A DNA stretch of 64,000 bases, from contig NZ_SZVO01000020.1 of the NCBI RefSeq assembly GCF_005280585.1, forward strand, positions 1 through 64,000. The letters are read 5' to 3'. The position numbers and the translations under genes are program-made. Shown one piece after another: positions 24,243-32,680 of the stretch. The stretch's first letter is position 1; every line of letters begins with the position of its first letter. The DNA is from Dyadobacter frigoris (lineage in GTDB: Bacteria; Bacteroidota; Bacteroidia; Cytophagales; Spirosomataceae). The notes below the pieces were generated by a model. That model had not been told where the DNA came from. It was given only the letters and a program-made list of their open reading frames with translations, and did no database searches.

Positions 24243-25274
24243 ATGAAATTCCGAAACTATCTTGAAACCATTGCAGGTGTGGGCATTTTTCCGCTCATTT
24301 CCCTCATCATATTCTTTGTCTTCTTTGTCGCACTTCTGTTTTATGTTTTCAAACTGGATAATAAATCCATTAACAAAATGAAAAACATTCCATTAAACGA
24401 TGGAAGTATCAAAAAAGGAATTTTATCAATAATACTTTTCATGACTTGCTCTTTGTCTGCATTTGCTCAGGAACCAAAAGAGGAACTTCGTGTACTTTCC
24501 GGCACTGATATTTTACTTATAATGCTGCTGGGATTATTGTTTTTCATAATGGTTCTGGTCGTTATTTTACTGGTAAATGCGCTTTCCATTTTAAAACAAG
24601 TAACAAATTCAAATCCCGAAACAGCCCCTAAAACAAGCTGGTTCAAAAAATTTGCCGGTCTTGGTGTTGCGTTAAGTGACGAAAAAACAATCCTGATAGA
24701 AGGCCATGATTACGACGGAATTCAGGAGCTCGATAATCGTATGCCACCTTGGCTTCAATCCTTATTTCTGGCAACTGTCTTAATCGCGATTGGTTATTCA
24801 GCATATTATTTCAGCGGCATGGGTGATTTGCAAATTGCAGAACTGGATAAAGAAATAGCCATGGCTGACATTGAGAAAAAAGCTTATCTGGAAAAGGTGG
24901 GTTCAAGCATGGATGAAAATACGGTAACCCAGCTTACAGAAAAGGCCGGAATTGACGGTGGAAAAGCTATTTTCCAGGAAAAATGTACCGCTTGCCACGG
25001 TGGTGAAGGCGGTGGCGGTGTTGGGCCAAACCTTACGGATAAATATTGGCTGCACGGTGGAAATATTAAAAGCTTGTTCAAAGTAATCAAATACGGCGTC
25101 CCCGAAAAAGGTATGATTTCCTGGGAAAAGCAGCTTTCTGCAACGGATATCCAAAAAGTAGCCAGTTTTGTATTATCGCTAAAAGGAACCAAACCGGCAA
25201 ACCCCAAAGAACCGCAGGGTGAATTATTTGAAGAAGGGAAAGTGTCTTCGGATAGTACGATAGCGGTTAAATAG
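24243..25274 (+). CDS. ccoP: cbb3 oxidase subunit CcoP with fused CcoQ-like N-terminus
   Basis: A 343-residue protein. Residues 1-45 (YLETIAGVGIFPLISLIIFF ... NIPLND) look like a complete CcoQ. A second membrane segment and an FixP N-terminal domain (DYDGIQELDNRMPPWLQ, about 158-174) follow. A single cytochrome c domain ends the protein, with CTACH (Cys248, Cys251, His252). Proteobacterial CcoP has two c hemes; only one CxxCH is present here, as is usual in Bacteroidota. It donates electrons to CcoN-CcoO. It is separated from ccoNO by a repeat cluster. Confidence 0.93.
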   Translation: MKFRNYLETIAGVGIFPLISLIIFFVFFVALLFYVFKLDNKSINKMKNIPLNDGSIKKGILSIILFMTCSLSAFAQEPKEELRVLSGTDILLIMLLGLLFFIMVLVVILLVNALSILKQVTNSNPETAPKTSWFKKFAGLGVALSDEKTILIEGHDYDGIQELDNRMPPWLQSLFLATVLIAIGYSAYYFSGMGDLQIAELDKEIAMADIEKKAYLEKVGSSMDENTVTQLTEKAGIDGGKAIFQEKCTACHGGEGGGGVGPNLTDKYWLHGGNIKSLFKVIKYGVPEKGMISWEKQLSATDIQKVASFVLSLKGTKPANPKEPQGELFEEGKVSSDSTIAVK

Positions 25275-25317
25275 TTGAGAGTTTTCTTTTAATAATAATT
25301 AACGTCCTTTTGGACTA

Positions 25318-26745
25318 ATGAAAATGATTACGCCAAATCCAATATCTCTTTCCACACCTCCGGCCGACGATTCTTTCAGAGATCACTTCAATGGAGTTAA
25401 TGAAGATGGAAAACGGAATTGGTTTTATCCGCAAAAGCCAAAAGGAGCCTGGCATAACCGGCGTTTATGGTTTACAGTCGTTATTCTTACTTTATTATTT
25501 GTAACGCCTTTTTTAAAGTATAATAACCAGCCTCTTTTGCTTTTCAACGTCCTTGAAAGAAAATTTATCATTTTTGGATTGTTCATCGGGCCGCAGGATT
25601 ACTGGCTTTTCGGGCTTACGATGTTGTCCTTTATGGTTTTTATTGTTTTGTTTACAACTATATTCGGGCGTTTATGGTGTGGCTGGGCTTGTCCGCAAAC
25701 CGTTTTTATGGAAATGGTTTTCCGGAAAATCGAATACTTTATTGAAGGTGATAGCGGCAAACAAAAATTACTTAACAAAGCGGCCTGGACAAGTGATAAG
25801 ATTCTCAAAAAAACAACCAAATACGCTGTTTTTCTGCTTGTTTCGTTTTTGATCTCCAATCTGCTTTTATCCTATATTATCGGTGTTGATGAAGTATCAA
25901 AAATCATCAGTGAACCTATAAGTGAGCATGTGCCTCTCTTTTCAGGAATTATCATTTTTACAGCGGTTTTTTATTTCAATTTTGCCTGGCTGCGCGATCA
26001 GGCTTGTACTGTTGTTTGTCCGTATGGCCGCTTGCAAGGGGTTTTGATGGATAGAAATTCCATTGTTGTTGCCTATGACTATAAACGCGGGGAACCTCGC
26101 GAAAAGTTACATAAAGGCCACGACCGCGCTGCCGGGGATTGCATCAGCTGTTTTCAATGTGTAGCCGTTTGCCCGACAGGAATTGATATCCGGAATGGTA
26201 CCCAAATGGAATGCGTAAACTGCACCGCCTGTATTGATGCCTGCGATTCCATGATGGATAAAGTTGGTTTTGACACAGGTCTGATACGATATACTTCCGA
26301 AAATGCAATCGTTAACGGTGTCAACAAACTGATAACAAATCGTACACGCGGTTATATTGTTGTACTTGTTTTGCTATGGTCGGCGCTGGGATATCTGGTA
26401 GTTTCCAGAAATGATACGCAGACAACTTTATTCCGTGCACCTGGCAGTCAATATATTGAAAATAGGGATGGTACGATCAGCAATTTGTACACTTTCAAAA
26501 TTTTCAACAAAACAAACCAGATTGTAAAACCGGTTATTCATCTCGATTCGCCAAAAGGCACTTTGCTCTTTGCAGGAAAACCTGACCTGACGCTGGATGG
26601 AGCTGGCATGTCGGAAGGGACAGTTTTCATTATTATTCCAAAAACAGAATTAAAAAGCCGAAAGACAAAACTCAAACTTTCTGTTTTTCAGGGAAAAGAA
26701 AAACTGGAAACTTTTGAAACCACTTTCATGGCACCGGAAGAATGA
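25318..26745 (+). CDS. ccoG: cbb3 oxidase accessory ferredoxin-like protein CcoG
   Basis: A 475-residue membrane protein. Helices at the N-terminus are followed by CGWACPQT, CTVVCPYGR and a pair of 4Fe-4S motifs (CISCFQCVAVCP and CVNCTACIDAC, about residues 279-315), then an Ig-like C-terminal domain. CcoG/FixG/RdxA helps reduce copper for CcoN assembly. It follows ccoP by 43 bp and precedes fixH by 54 bp, in the standard cco/fix order. Confidence 0.95.
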   Translation: MKMITPNPISLSTPPADDSFRDHFNGVNEDGKRNWFYPQKPKGAWHNRRLWFTVVILTLLFVTPFLKYNNQPLLLFNVLERKFIIFGLFIGPQDYWLFGLTMLSFMVFIVLFTTIFGRLWCGWACPQTVFMEMVFRKIEYFIEGDSGKQKLLNKAAWTSDKILKKTTKYAVFLLVSFLISNLLLSYIIGVDEVSKIISEPISEHVPLFSGIIIFTAVFYFNFAWLRDQACTVVCPYGRLQGVLMDRNSIVVAYDYKRGEPREKLHKGHDRAAGDCISCFQCVAVCPTGIDIRNGTQMECVNCTACIDACDSMMDKVGFDTGLIRYTSENAIVNGVNKLITNRTRGYIVVLVLLWSALGYLVVSRNDTQTTLFRAPGSQYIENRDGTISNLYTFKIFNKTNQIVKPVIHLDSPKGTLLFAGKPDLTLDGAGMSEGTVFIIIPKTELKSRKTKLKLSVFQGKEKLETFETTFMAPEE

Positions 26746-26799
26746 TTGAAAAGTATTTTGCTCCGAAATCATAATTGAAATATTTAAACGAACAACATC

Positions 26800-27252
26800 A
26801 TGAAATTTAACTGGGGCGCAGGCATCGCAATACTCTATGCCGGATTTGTGGTCATGATACTTTTGCTGGTAGGCATGAGCGCCAGCCAGAAAATTGATCT
26901 TGTAACGGATCAGTATTATGAAGAAGAACTTCAATTTCAGGATAAAATAAATAAAGTAAACCTGGCAAAAGCATTAAATAATCCGCTAACCTGGCAAGTG
27001 GAAGAGCATGGAATTATGATTCATTATCCAAGGGAATTCTCTAAAGACACGCTGTCAGGGAATGTGAAATTGTACTGTCCATCCGATAATACTAAGGATC
27101 GTACTTTTCCAATAAAGGCAAAAAACAACGTTCAGTTAATAGCCGCCTCAGAAATCCAGTCTGGCCGTTATTATTTACAAATCGACTGGAAAAACGGAAA
27201 ACAATCTTACTGGAATGAGGGCGTAGTCGTGATTACCAAAAATGGATTCTGA
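26800..27252 (+). CDS. ccoH: FixH-family protein
   Basis: A 150-residue protein with one N-terminal transmembrane helix (about 8-29, IAILYAGFVVMILLLVGMSA), then a short periplasmic beta domain. The YYEEELQFQDKI segment is family-typical. FixH/CcoH is required for stable cbb3 oxidase. Its stop TGA overlaps the next start (TGATG, 27250-27254), which indicates translational coupling. Confidence 0.88.
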   Translation: MKFNWGAGIAILYAGFVVMILLLVGMSASQKIDLVTDQYYEEELQFQDKINKVNLAKALNNPLTWQVEEHGIMIHYPREFSKDTLSGNVKLYCPSDNTKDRTFPIKAKNNVQLIAASEIQSGRYYLQIDWKNGKQSYWNEGVVVITKNGF

Positions 27253-27959
27253 TGTATAATGCTCTTCCATATCTCGCGTTGTCAATGGGATTACTGAGCA
27301 GTTTTCATTGCATAGCCATGTGCGGTCCTATTGCCTTGGCATTGCCCGTTCAAAAAGGAGACAAGTTTCAGCAATTTGCAGGTTTAGCTTTTTATAATAC
27401 CGGCCGAACTTTTACATATGCGGCTCTGGGAATCGGTTTGGGTTCACTCGGTTCCTCATTTGCCTGGATTGGCTATCTCCGCTATCTTTCCATTTTTGCA
27501 GGAATACTGATGGTGCTTTATGTGCTCTGGCCTGCACGCCTGGATACCTATTTTCATCCACCAAAATTCTGGCAGAAATTTATTCAGCATTTGAAAAGAC
27601 AAATGGGAGAAATGCTGCGAAGCCGGAAAATGCAAAGCTGGTTTTTGCTGGGAATTTTAAACGGATTACTTCCTTGCGGCCTGGTCTATCTGGCACTTAT
27701 CAGCTCGATTGCTACCGGAAATTCTCTCAGCGGTGGTTTGTATATGCTTATGTTTGGGATTGGTACCTTGCCAGCAATGATGGCTGTTGGTTTTTTCAAA
27801 CAATGGTTTTCTGTTTCACTCCGTTCAAATGTACGAAAAATTACACCAATCATGCTGGCGATAGCTGGTATTTTACTGGTTATGAGAGGGATACTGATCG
27901 AATATCCGGTTAAAAATTCCGCCAATGATAATTCGATTCCGATTTGTCACGGTAAATAA
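27252..27959 (+). CDS. TauE/SafE (DsbD-like) membrane protein of the cbb3 cluster
   Basis: A 235-residue protein with six or seven helices and the motif HCIAMCGPIALAL near residue 18, then NGLLPCGLVYLAL (about 137-149). Paired Cys-bearing helices like these occur in the DsbD-transmembrane/TauE-like family found beside cbb3 genes. The role there is probably copper or thiol handling during oxidase maturation, rather than sulfite export. It is translationally coupled to fixH. Confidence 0.85.
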   Translation: MYNALPYLALSMGLLSSFHCIAMCGPIALALPVQKGDKFQQFAGLAFYNTGRTFTYAALGIGLGSLGSSFAWIGYLRYLSIFAGILMVLYVLWPARLDTYFHPPKFWQKFIQHLKRQMGEMLRSRKMQSWFLLGILNGLLPCGLVYLALISSIATGNSLSGGLYMLMFGIGTLPAMMAVGFFKQWFSVSLRSNVRKITPIMLAIAGILLVMRGILIEYPVKNSANDNSIPICHGK

Positions 27960-28015
27960 TAACTTTATTCCAAACTCTCAATTTTCGAAAATCCTTTCAA
28001 AAGTAAGTTTTCAAG

Positions 28016-28029
28016 CTGATTTCTGTCAT
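28016..28029. promoter_or_regulatory. Fnr-like box upstream of hemN
   Basis: CTGAT-TTCT-GTCAT matches CTGAY-N4-RTCA with one arm base off. An exact -7 box, TAGTTTTG (28052-28059), lies 22 bp downstream, the same octamer as before ccoS. The hemN start is at 28092. Confidence 0.4.
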
Positions 28030-28091
28030 GTTTTTAGCCGTAGCACCTGACTAGTTTTGATGTATAGAAATTAATTCAAAACACGACTGCC

Positions 28092-29456
28092 ATGGATAAG
28101 GATTTGCTTTTTAAATACAATACTCCCGGGCCAAGATATACAAGCTATCCAACCGTTCCTTACTGGCAAAAAACACCGCCAACGGAAGAGAACTGGAAAA
28201 AACTTGCCAAAGAAGCTTTCACAATTTCTAACGAAAAAGAGGGAATCAGCCTTTATATACATTTACCTTTTTGCGAAAGTCTGTGTACTTATTGTGGCTG
28301 CAATACCCGGATTACGATTAATCATAAAGTAGAAGAAATTTATATCAATGCGGTTTTAAAAGAATGGGAATTGTATTTTTCCATTTTTGTCGAAACAAAA
28401 CCTGTCATCAGGGAAATCCATTTGGGCGGAGGAACGCCAACTTTTTTCAATCCTGAAAATCTGACAAAACTGATCGAAGGTTTATTAAAAAATGCAGAGG
28501 TTCATCCAAAAGCCCAATTCAGCTTTGAAGCGCATCCGGGAAATACAACGGATGAACATTTGCAAGCGCTTTTCAATGTTGGTTTCCGCAGAATAAGTAT
28601 TGGCGTACAAGACTTTAACCCTTTGGTTTTGGCCGTAATTAACCGTCAGCAAACCTATGAACAGGTAAGCCATTTGACAAAAAAAGCCCGAGAAATTGGT
28701 TATACTTCTGTGAATTATGACATTGTTTACGGCCTGCCGATGCAGAAAGTCTGCACGATGATGGAAACCATTATGCGTGTAGTTCAGCTTCATCCTGACC
28801 GCATTGCTTTTTACAGCTATGCGCACATTCCCTGGATAAAACCCGGACAGAGAAAATATACCGAAAGTGATTTGCCAGATCCTGATAAAAAAATGGCCAT
28901 TTACGAAACTGGCCGAAATGCCCTGGAACTTTCAGGCTATCATGATATTGGTATGGATCATTTTTCACTGGAAACAGATGAACTTTACAAAGCGCAACAA
29001 GATGGTCGTCTGCACAGGAATTTCATGGGCTATACTGATACGCATACGCAACTGCTGATTGGTTTGGGCGCTTCTTCGATCAGTGATAGCTGGACTGGAT
29101 ATGTTCAGAATGAAAAAAATGTTGAAGCGTATTATGAAAAAATCAAGGCCGGTCATTTACCGATTATCAAAGGTCATGAACTGACAAAAGAGGATCTTAT
29201 TTTGCGAAAACACATTCTCAGGATCATGACGCAATTTGAAACAACATGGAAAAATGAAGATGAAGTTTGCGATGATCTCTATAAAGCGCTGGAACGTTTA
29301 TCCGAATTGCAATTTGATGAACTGGTTGAAATTGAGCCTTATCGATTACGTGTAACCTCAACCGGAAAAGCTTTCGTGAGAAATGTCTGCATGGCCTTTG
29401 ATGCAAAATTATGGTCAGAATTACCGGCAACCACCCAATTTAGTCAAACGGTTTGA
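28092..29456 (+). CDS. hemN: Oxygen-independent coproporphyrinogen III oxidase
   Basis: A 454-residue radical-SAM enzyme converting coproporphyrinogen III to protoporphyrinogen IX without O2, supplying heme for the cbb3 oxidase. The cluster motif CESLCTYC (Cys61, Cys65, Cys68) is followed by GCN, as in HemN proper. GGGTPTFF and the HemN C-terminal domain are also present. Length fits HemN rather than the shorter HemW. It is 132 bp after the TauE-like gene with its own promoter-like elements. Confidence 0.94.
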   Translation: MDKDLLFKYNTPGPRYTSYPTVPYWQKTPPTEENWKKLAKEAFTISNEKEGISLYIHLPFCESLCTYCGCNTRITINHKVEEIYINAVLKEWELYFSIFVETKPVIREIHLGGGTPTFFNPENLTKLIEGLLKNAEVHPKAQFSFEAHPGNTTDEHLQALFNVGFRRISIGVQDFNPLVLAVINRQQTYEQVSHLTKKAREIGYTSVNYDIVYGLPMQKVCTMMETIMRVVQLHPDRIAFYSYAHIPWIKPGQRKYTESDLPDPDKKMAIYETGRNALELSGYHDIGMDHFSLETDELYKAQQDGRLHRNFMGYTDTHTQLLIGLGASSISDSWTGYVQNEKNVEAYYEKIKAGHLPIIKGHELTKEDLILRKHILRIMTQFETTWKNEDEVCDDLYKALERLSELQFDELVEIEPYRLRVTSTGKAFVRNVCMAFDAKLWSELPATTQFSQTV

Positions 29457-29465
29457 GTTGCATTT

Positions 29466-29515
29466 TGAGCCATCATTCTATCATTCACTCATTCAACAAT
29501 TCAATCATTCTTTAG
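29466..29515. repeat. Imperfect CATTC-type tandem repeat
   Basis: A run of ATCATTC, ATCATTC, ACTCATTC, AACAATTC and AATCATTC-like units fills the gap between hemN and the histidine kinase. It is a low-complexity tract; variation in copy number could alter promoter spacing for the downstream pair. Confidence 0.5.
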
Positions 29516-29554
29516 TGTTCGTTTGTTCCCTTCAACTATGTCCTGTAACTTGGT

Positions 29555-30814
29555 ATGTTTAGTACTACTTATTTAGAAAAACATACCGAAGCCATGACAC
29601 GGCACATTGAAATGCTCGACGCACTTTTTAAACATGCCACTGAAGGAATTGTAGTGGTCAATAAAGAAGGAGTAATTGTGATGTTGAATCCCAAGGCGCT
29701 CGAACTTTTTGGCTATGAAGACAAAGAACTTGCAGATCAGAAAATTGAAAGTCTTATCCCGAGAAGGCTGACAAAGGCACACATACATCACCGTGACAAC
29801 TATTTGGAATCACCTCATGCGCGCGGAATGGGAAGCTCTCTTGAACTTTTCGCAAGGAGAAAAGACGGCAGTGAGTTTCCGGTTGAAGTGAGTTTAAGTC
29901 CTTTCAAAACCAGTGAAGGTCAGTTTGTTGTAAGTTTTGTTATTGATATTACGGAAAGAAAAAAGCAGGAAAATATTATTCAGGAAGCAAATCAGGAAAT
30001 TCAGAAACTGAATGCAGAACTGGAAGAACGCGTAAATCAACGTACAGAAGAATTGGCAAAGGCAATCTATAAAATTGAACAATCGCAGGAAGAAGTCATG
30101 CGTGCTTTGAAAAAAGAACGTGAACTGAATAATATGAAAAGTCAGTTTGTGACCATTGCTTCGCATGAATTCCGTACGCCGCTTGCCACTATTCTTTCTT
30201 CAGCTTCGCTGATTGGCAGATATGCTAAAACCGAAGAAGAGGAAAAAAGACAGAAACACGTGCAGCGGATAAAATCCGCGGTTACTAACCTGACAGAGAT
30301 TTTGAATGATTTTATGTCAATCGGGAAGCTCGAAGAAGGCAGAATTCACAGTGTTCCGGTTTATACCGATTTACCCGATTTTTGCCAGGGACTGATTGAA
30401 GAAATCAAAGGATTATGCAAAGAAGGCCAGACAATTTCATTTGCGCATTCCGGAAATAAGGGAGTATGGATTGACAAGCAATTGCTCCGGAACGTAATCT
30501 TCAACCTGATTTCAAATGCCATTAAGTATTCGGAGCCGGAAAAATGGATCCGTTTCAATATTAAGGCAGATGGAAAAACCATTTTTATTGAAATCATAGA
30601 TCAGGGTATCGGAATACCTGAAAGTGATCAGATGCATATTTTCGACCGTTTTTTCCGTGCACACAATGCAGGAAATGCTCAGGGAACTGGTTTGGGATTA
30701 AATATTGTGCAAAATTATGTCAGCCTGATGGGAGGTGAGGTTTCATTTTCCAGCGAGGTTAATAAAGGAACTACTTTTAATATCAAACTGCCGGATCACT
30801 TACCCGCTAATTAA
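29555..30814 (+). CDS. PAS-domain sensor histidine kinase
   Basis: A 419-residue protein without transmembrane helices, so it is cytoplasmic. A PAS domain (about 20-135, ending SFVIDITERKKQEN) leads into a coiled coil (about 136-195), HisKA with His204 (ASHEFRTPL), and HATPase_c with N box, DQGIGIP and GTGLGLNIV. The position right after the cbb3 and hemN genes and 16 bp before a response regulator suggests an oxygen- or redox-linked FixL-like role. The PAS sequence RKDGSEFPVEVSLSP is also common in heme-free sensors, so heme binding is unproven. Confidence 0.92.
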   Translation: MFSTTYLEKHTEAMTRHIEMLDALFKHATEGIVVVNKEGVIVMLNPKALELFGYEDKELADQKIESLIPRRLTKAHIHHRDNYLESPHARGMGSSLELFARRKDGSEFPVEVSLSPFKTSEGQFVVSFVIDITERKKQENIIQEANQEIQKLNAELEERVNQRTEELAKAIYKIEQSQEEVMRALKKERELNNMKSQFVTIASHEFRTPLATILSSASLIGRYAKTEEEEKRQKHVQRIKSAVTNLTEILNDFMSIGKLEEGRIHSVPVYTDLPDFCQGLIEEIKGLCKEGQTISFAHSGNKGVWIDKQLLRNVIFNLISNAIKYSEPEKWIRFNIKADGKTIFIEIIDQGIGIPESDQMHIFDRFFRAHNAGNAQGTGLGLNIVQNYVSLMGGEVSFSSEVNKGTTFNIKLPDHLPAN

Positions 30815-30829
30815 TACATCAACGCCATA

Positions 30830-31894
30830 ATGGAAAACAAAAGAATATTACTGATTGAAGATAATCCGGAAATGCGTGAAAATACAGCCGAAATTCTGGA
30901 GTTGGCAAATTATCACGTTCTGACTGCGCGTAATGGCAAAGAAGGCGTTCAACTTGCTCATCATGAAAAACCGGATCTGATCATCTGTGACATAATGATG
31001 CCTGAACTGGATGGTTACGGAGTTCTTCTTTTGTTAAGCAAGGACGATCATACAGCCAATATTCCTTTCGTTTTTCTTACAGCCAAGGCAGAAAAAAATG
31101 ATTACCGCAAAGGCATGACGATGGGTGCGGATGATTATCTGACCAAACCATATGACGATGTGGAATTGTTGAATGCCGTTGAAATCAGACTTAAAAAAAG
31201 CGAGAGATTAAAAGGACAATTTACGCGCACGGCGGAAGGTCTGGACGAATTTATTCATGAGGCAAAATCTTTTGATCTGATCACGAAACTGGCGGATGAT
31301 AAAAAGACTAAAACGCTGAGAAAAAAGGAGACTATTTATACTGAGGGCAGTTTTCCTTCCAACGTTTTCTTTCTTCAAAAGGGAAAAGTAAAAGCATATA
31401 AATCTAACGATAACGGAAAAGAGTATATCACAGAATTGTACAAGGAAGGCGATTTTTTCGGGTATCTGGATTTACTTCAAGGCGAATCTTATCAGGAAAC
31501 GACAATTTCACTTGAAAAATCGGAAGTCGCGATGATACCGAAAGATGATTTTTTTAACCTTTTACAGGGAAACAGAGAAGTGGCTACAAAGTTTATCAAA
31601 ATGCTTTCCAATGAAATTAAAGACAGGGAAGAGCGCTTGTTACAACTTGCTTATAATTCTGTAAGAAAACGTGTTGCCCAGGCTTTGGTTATGCTCGTTC
31701 AGCGCTATCAGGAAGATCGTTCCAAACCGTTTTCGATGGCCATTACCCGTGAAGATATCGCTTCAATGGTAGGCACAGCAACAGAAACGGTGATACGGAC
31801 TTTATCTGATTTTAAGGAAGAAAAACTTGTGGATATGAAAGGCAGCCTGATAACGGTGCTGGACTACGAAAAACTGATCCGGATGAGAAACTAG
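30830..31894 (+). CDS. Response regulator fused to a Crp/Fnr-type regulator
   Basis: A 354-residue protein. The N-terminal receiver (1-120) has acidic Glu10-Asp11, phospho-acceptor Asp54 and Lys106, all intact. A cNMP-binding-like beta-roll follows (about 150-265, SNVFFLQKGKVKAY), then a Crp helix-turn-helix (about 290-345, REDIASMVGTATETVIRTLSDF). No cysteine cluster is present, so control is by phosphorylation from the adjacent kinase rather than an Fe-S oxygen sensor. In rhizobia these tasks are split between FixJ and FixK. The recognition helix is Fnr/Crp-like, fitting the boxes in this locus. Its stop overlaps the stop of the next gene. Confidence 0.92.
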   Translation: MENKRILLIEDNPEMRENTAEILELANYHVLTARNGKEGVQLAHHEKPDLIICDIMMPELDGYGVLLLLSKDDHTANIPFVFLTAKAEKNDYRKGMTMGADDYLTKPYDDVELLNAVEIRLKKSERLKGQFTRTAEGLDEFIHEAKSFDLITKLADDKKTKTLRKKETIYTEGSFPSNVFFLQKGKVKAYKSNDNGKEYITELYKEGDFFGYLDLLQGESYQETTISLEKSEVAMIPKDDFFNLLQGNREVATKFIKMLSNEIKDREERLLQLAYNSVRKRVAQALVMLVQRYQEDRSKPFSMAITREDIASMVGTATETVIRTLSDFKEEKLVDMKGSLITVLDYEKLIRMRN

Positions 31895-32538
31895 TTTTCC
31901 TGCTGCAATGGCATTTTGATTATATTTTTCAGTTCAATCAAATTAGTAATTCTCAGCTTATCCAGAATTCTGGTTTTGTAAACAGAAACTGTCGGCAAAT
32001 GAACGCACATGATTTTGGCAATATTTGCCACCGTTTCTCCTTTAATTAAATGTGTAAATATTTCAAATTCCTGTTCATCCAGATTATCAAAACGATCTGC
32101 TTTTTTACTGTACAGCGCTTGTTCAACAATGAGCTCCACCATTTCAGGACTTATGTACCATTTTCCGGTACTGATTACACCAATTGCTTTTAATATCTCG
32201 CTTGCATCATCATTTTGGAAGAAACAATAGCCGTTAACGCCGCTAGTAAGGTAACGTTTTATGAAAATATATTCCAGTTCCGAAGAATAAATGAGGATAG
32301 GCAAATCCGGATTTAAAAGTCTTAATTTATTGATCAGGCCAAGCATATTCGTATTTGGCAAATCAAGATTCAGGATCAGCATATCGTAAGAATCATCCAA
32401 AACTTTCCTTAACGCTTCACTTCCTGTTTCAACTTCATCCAAAAGTACACTTTCGTAATCGTTCTCCTGAAAAAGCAAACATAAATCCGAATGCATACCC
32501 AAATCCTGATTAACTAAAAGTACCTGATGCATAGTCAA
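31891..32538 (-). CDS. NarL/LuxR-family response regulator with degenerate receiver
   Basis: A 215-residue protein. The receiver (about 1-120) keeps a candidate acceptor Asp59 (LILNLDLPN). The acidic pair after the first strand is Asn10-Gln11 (LLVNQDLG), and the conserved Lys is replaced (YCFFQNDDASEI). Residues about 150-215 form a LuxR helix-turn-helix (IFTHLIKGETVANIAKIMCV). It may be controlled without normal phosphorylation. It is convergent with the receiver-Crp gene, their stop codons overlapping by three bases. Confidence 0.88.
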   Translation of the reverse strand: MTMHQVLLVNQDLGMHSDLCLLFQENDYESVLLDEVETGSEALRKVLDDSYDMLILNLDLPNTNMLGLINKLRLLNPDLPILIYSSELEYIFIKRYLTSGVNGYCFFQNDDASEILKAIGVISTGKWYISPEMVELIVEQALYSKKADRFDNLDEQEFEIFTHLIKGETVANIAKIMCVHLPTVSVYKTRILDKLRITNLIELKNIIKMPLQQEN

Positions 32539-32680
32539 ATTTTAATAAAGGAGATATGGTTATACCGGCACCTTTCTAAAGGTGATATTCCTTGCACGGT
32601 GTGCAAAGATAATTTACTTTTCCATAGAAATAAGTAGCAGAATCTCTCAAATTACGTAGCAGGATATCTACAAACTTATT

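Noticed and set aside
29555..30814. Assignment of the PAS kinase as a heme-binding FixL
   Set aside because: The His/Arg region resembles common heme-free PAS domains as well; context is suggestive but the residues do not prove heme binding.
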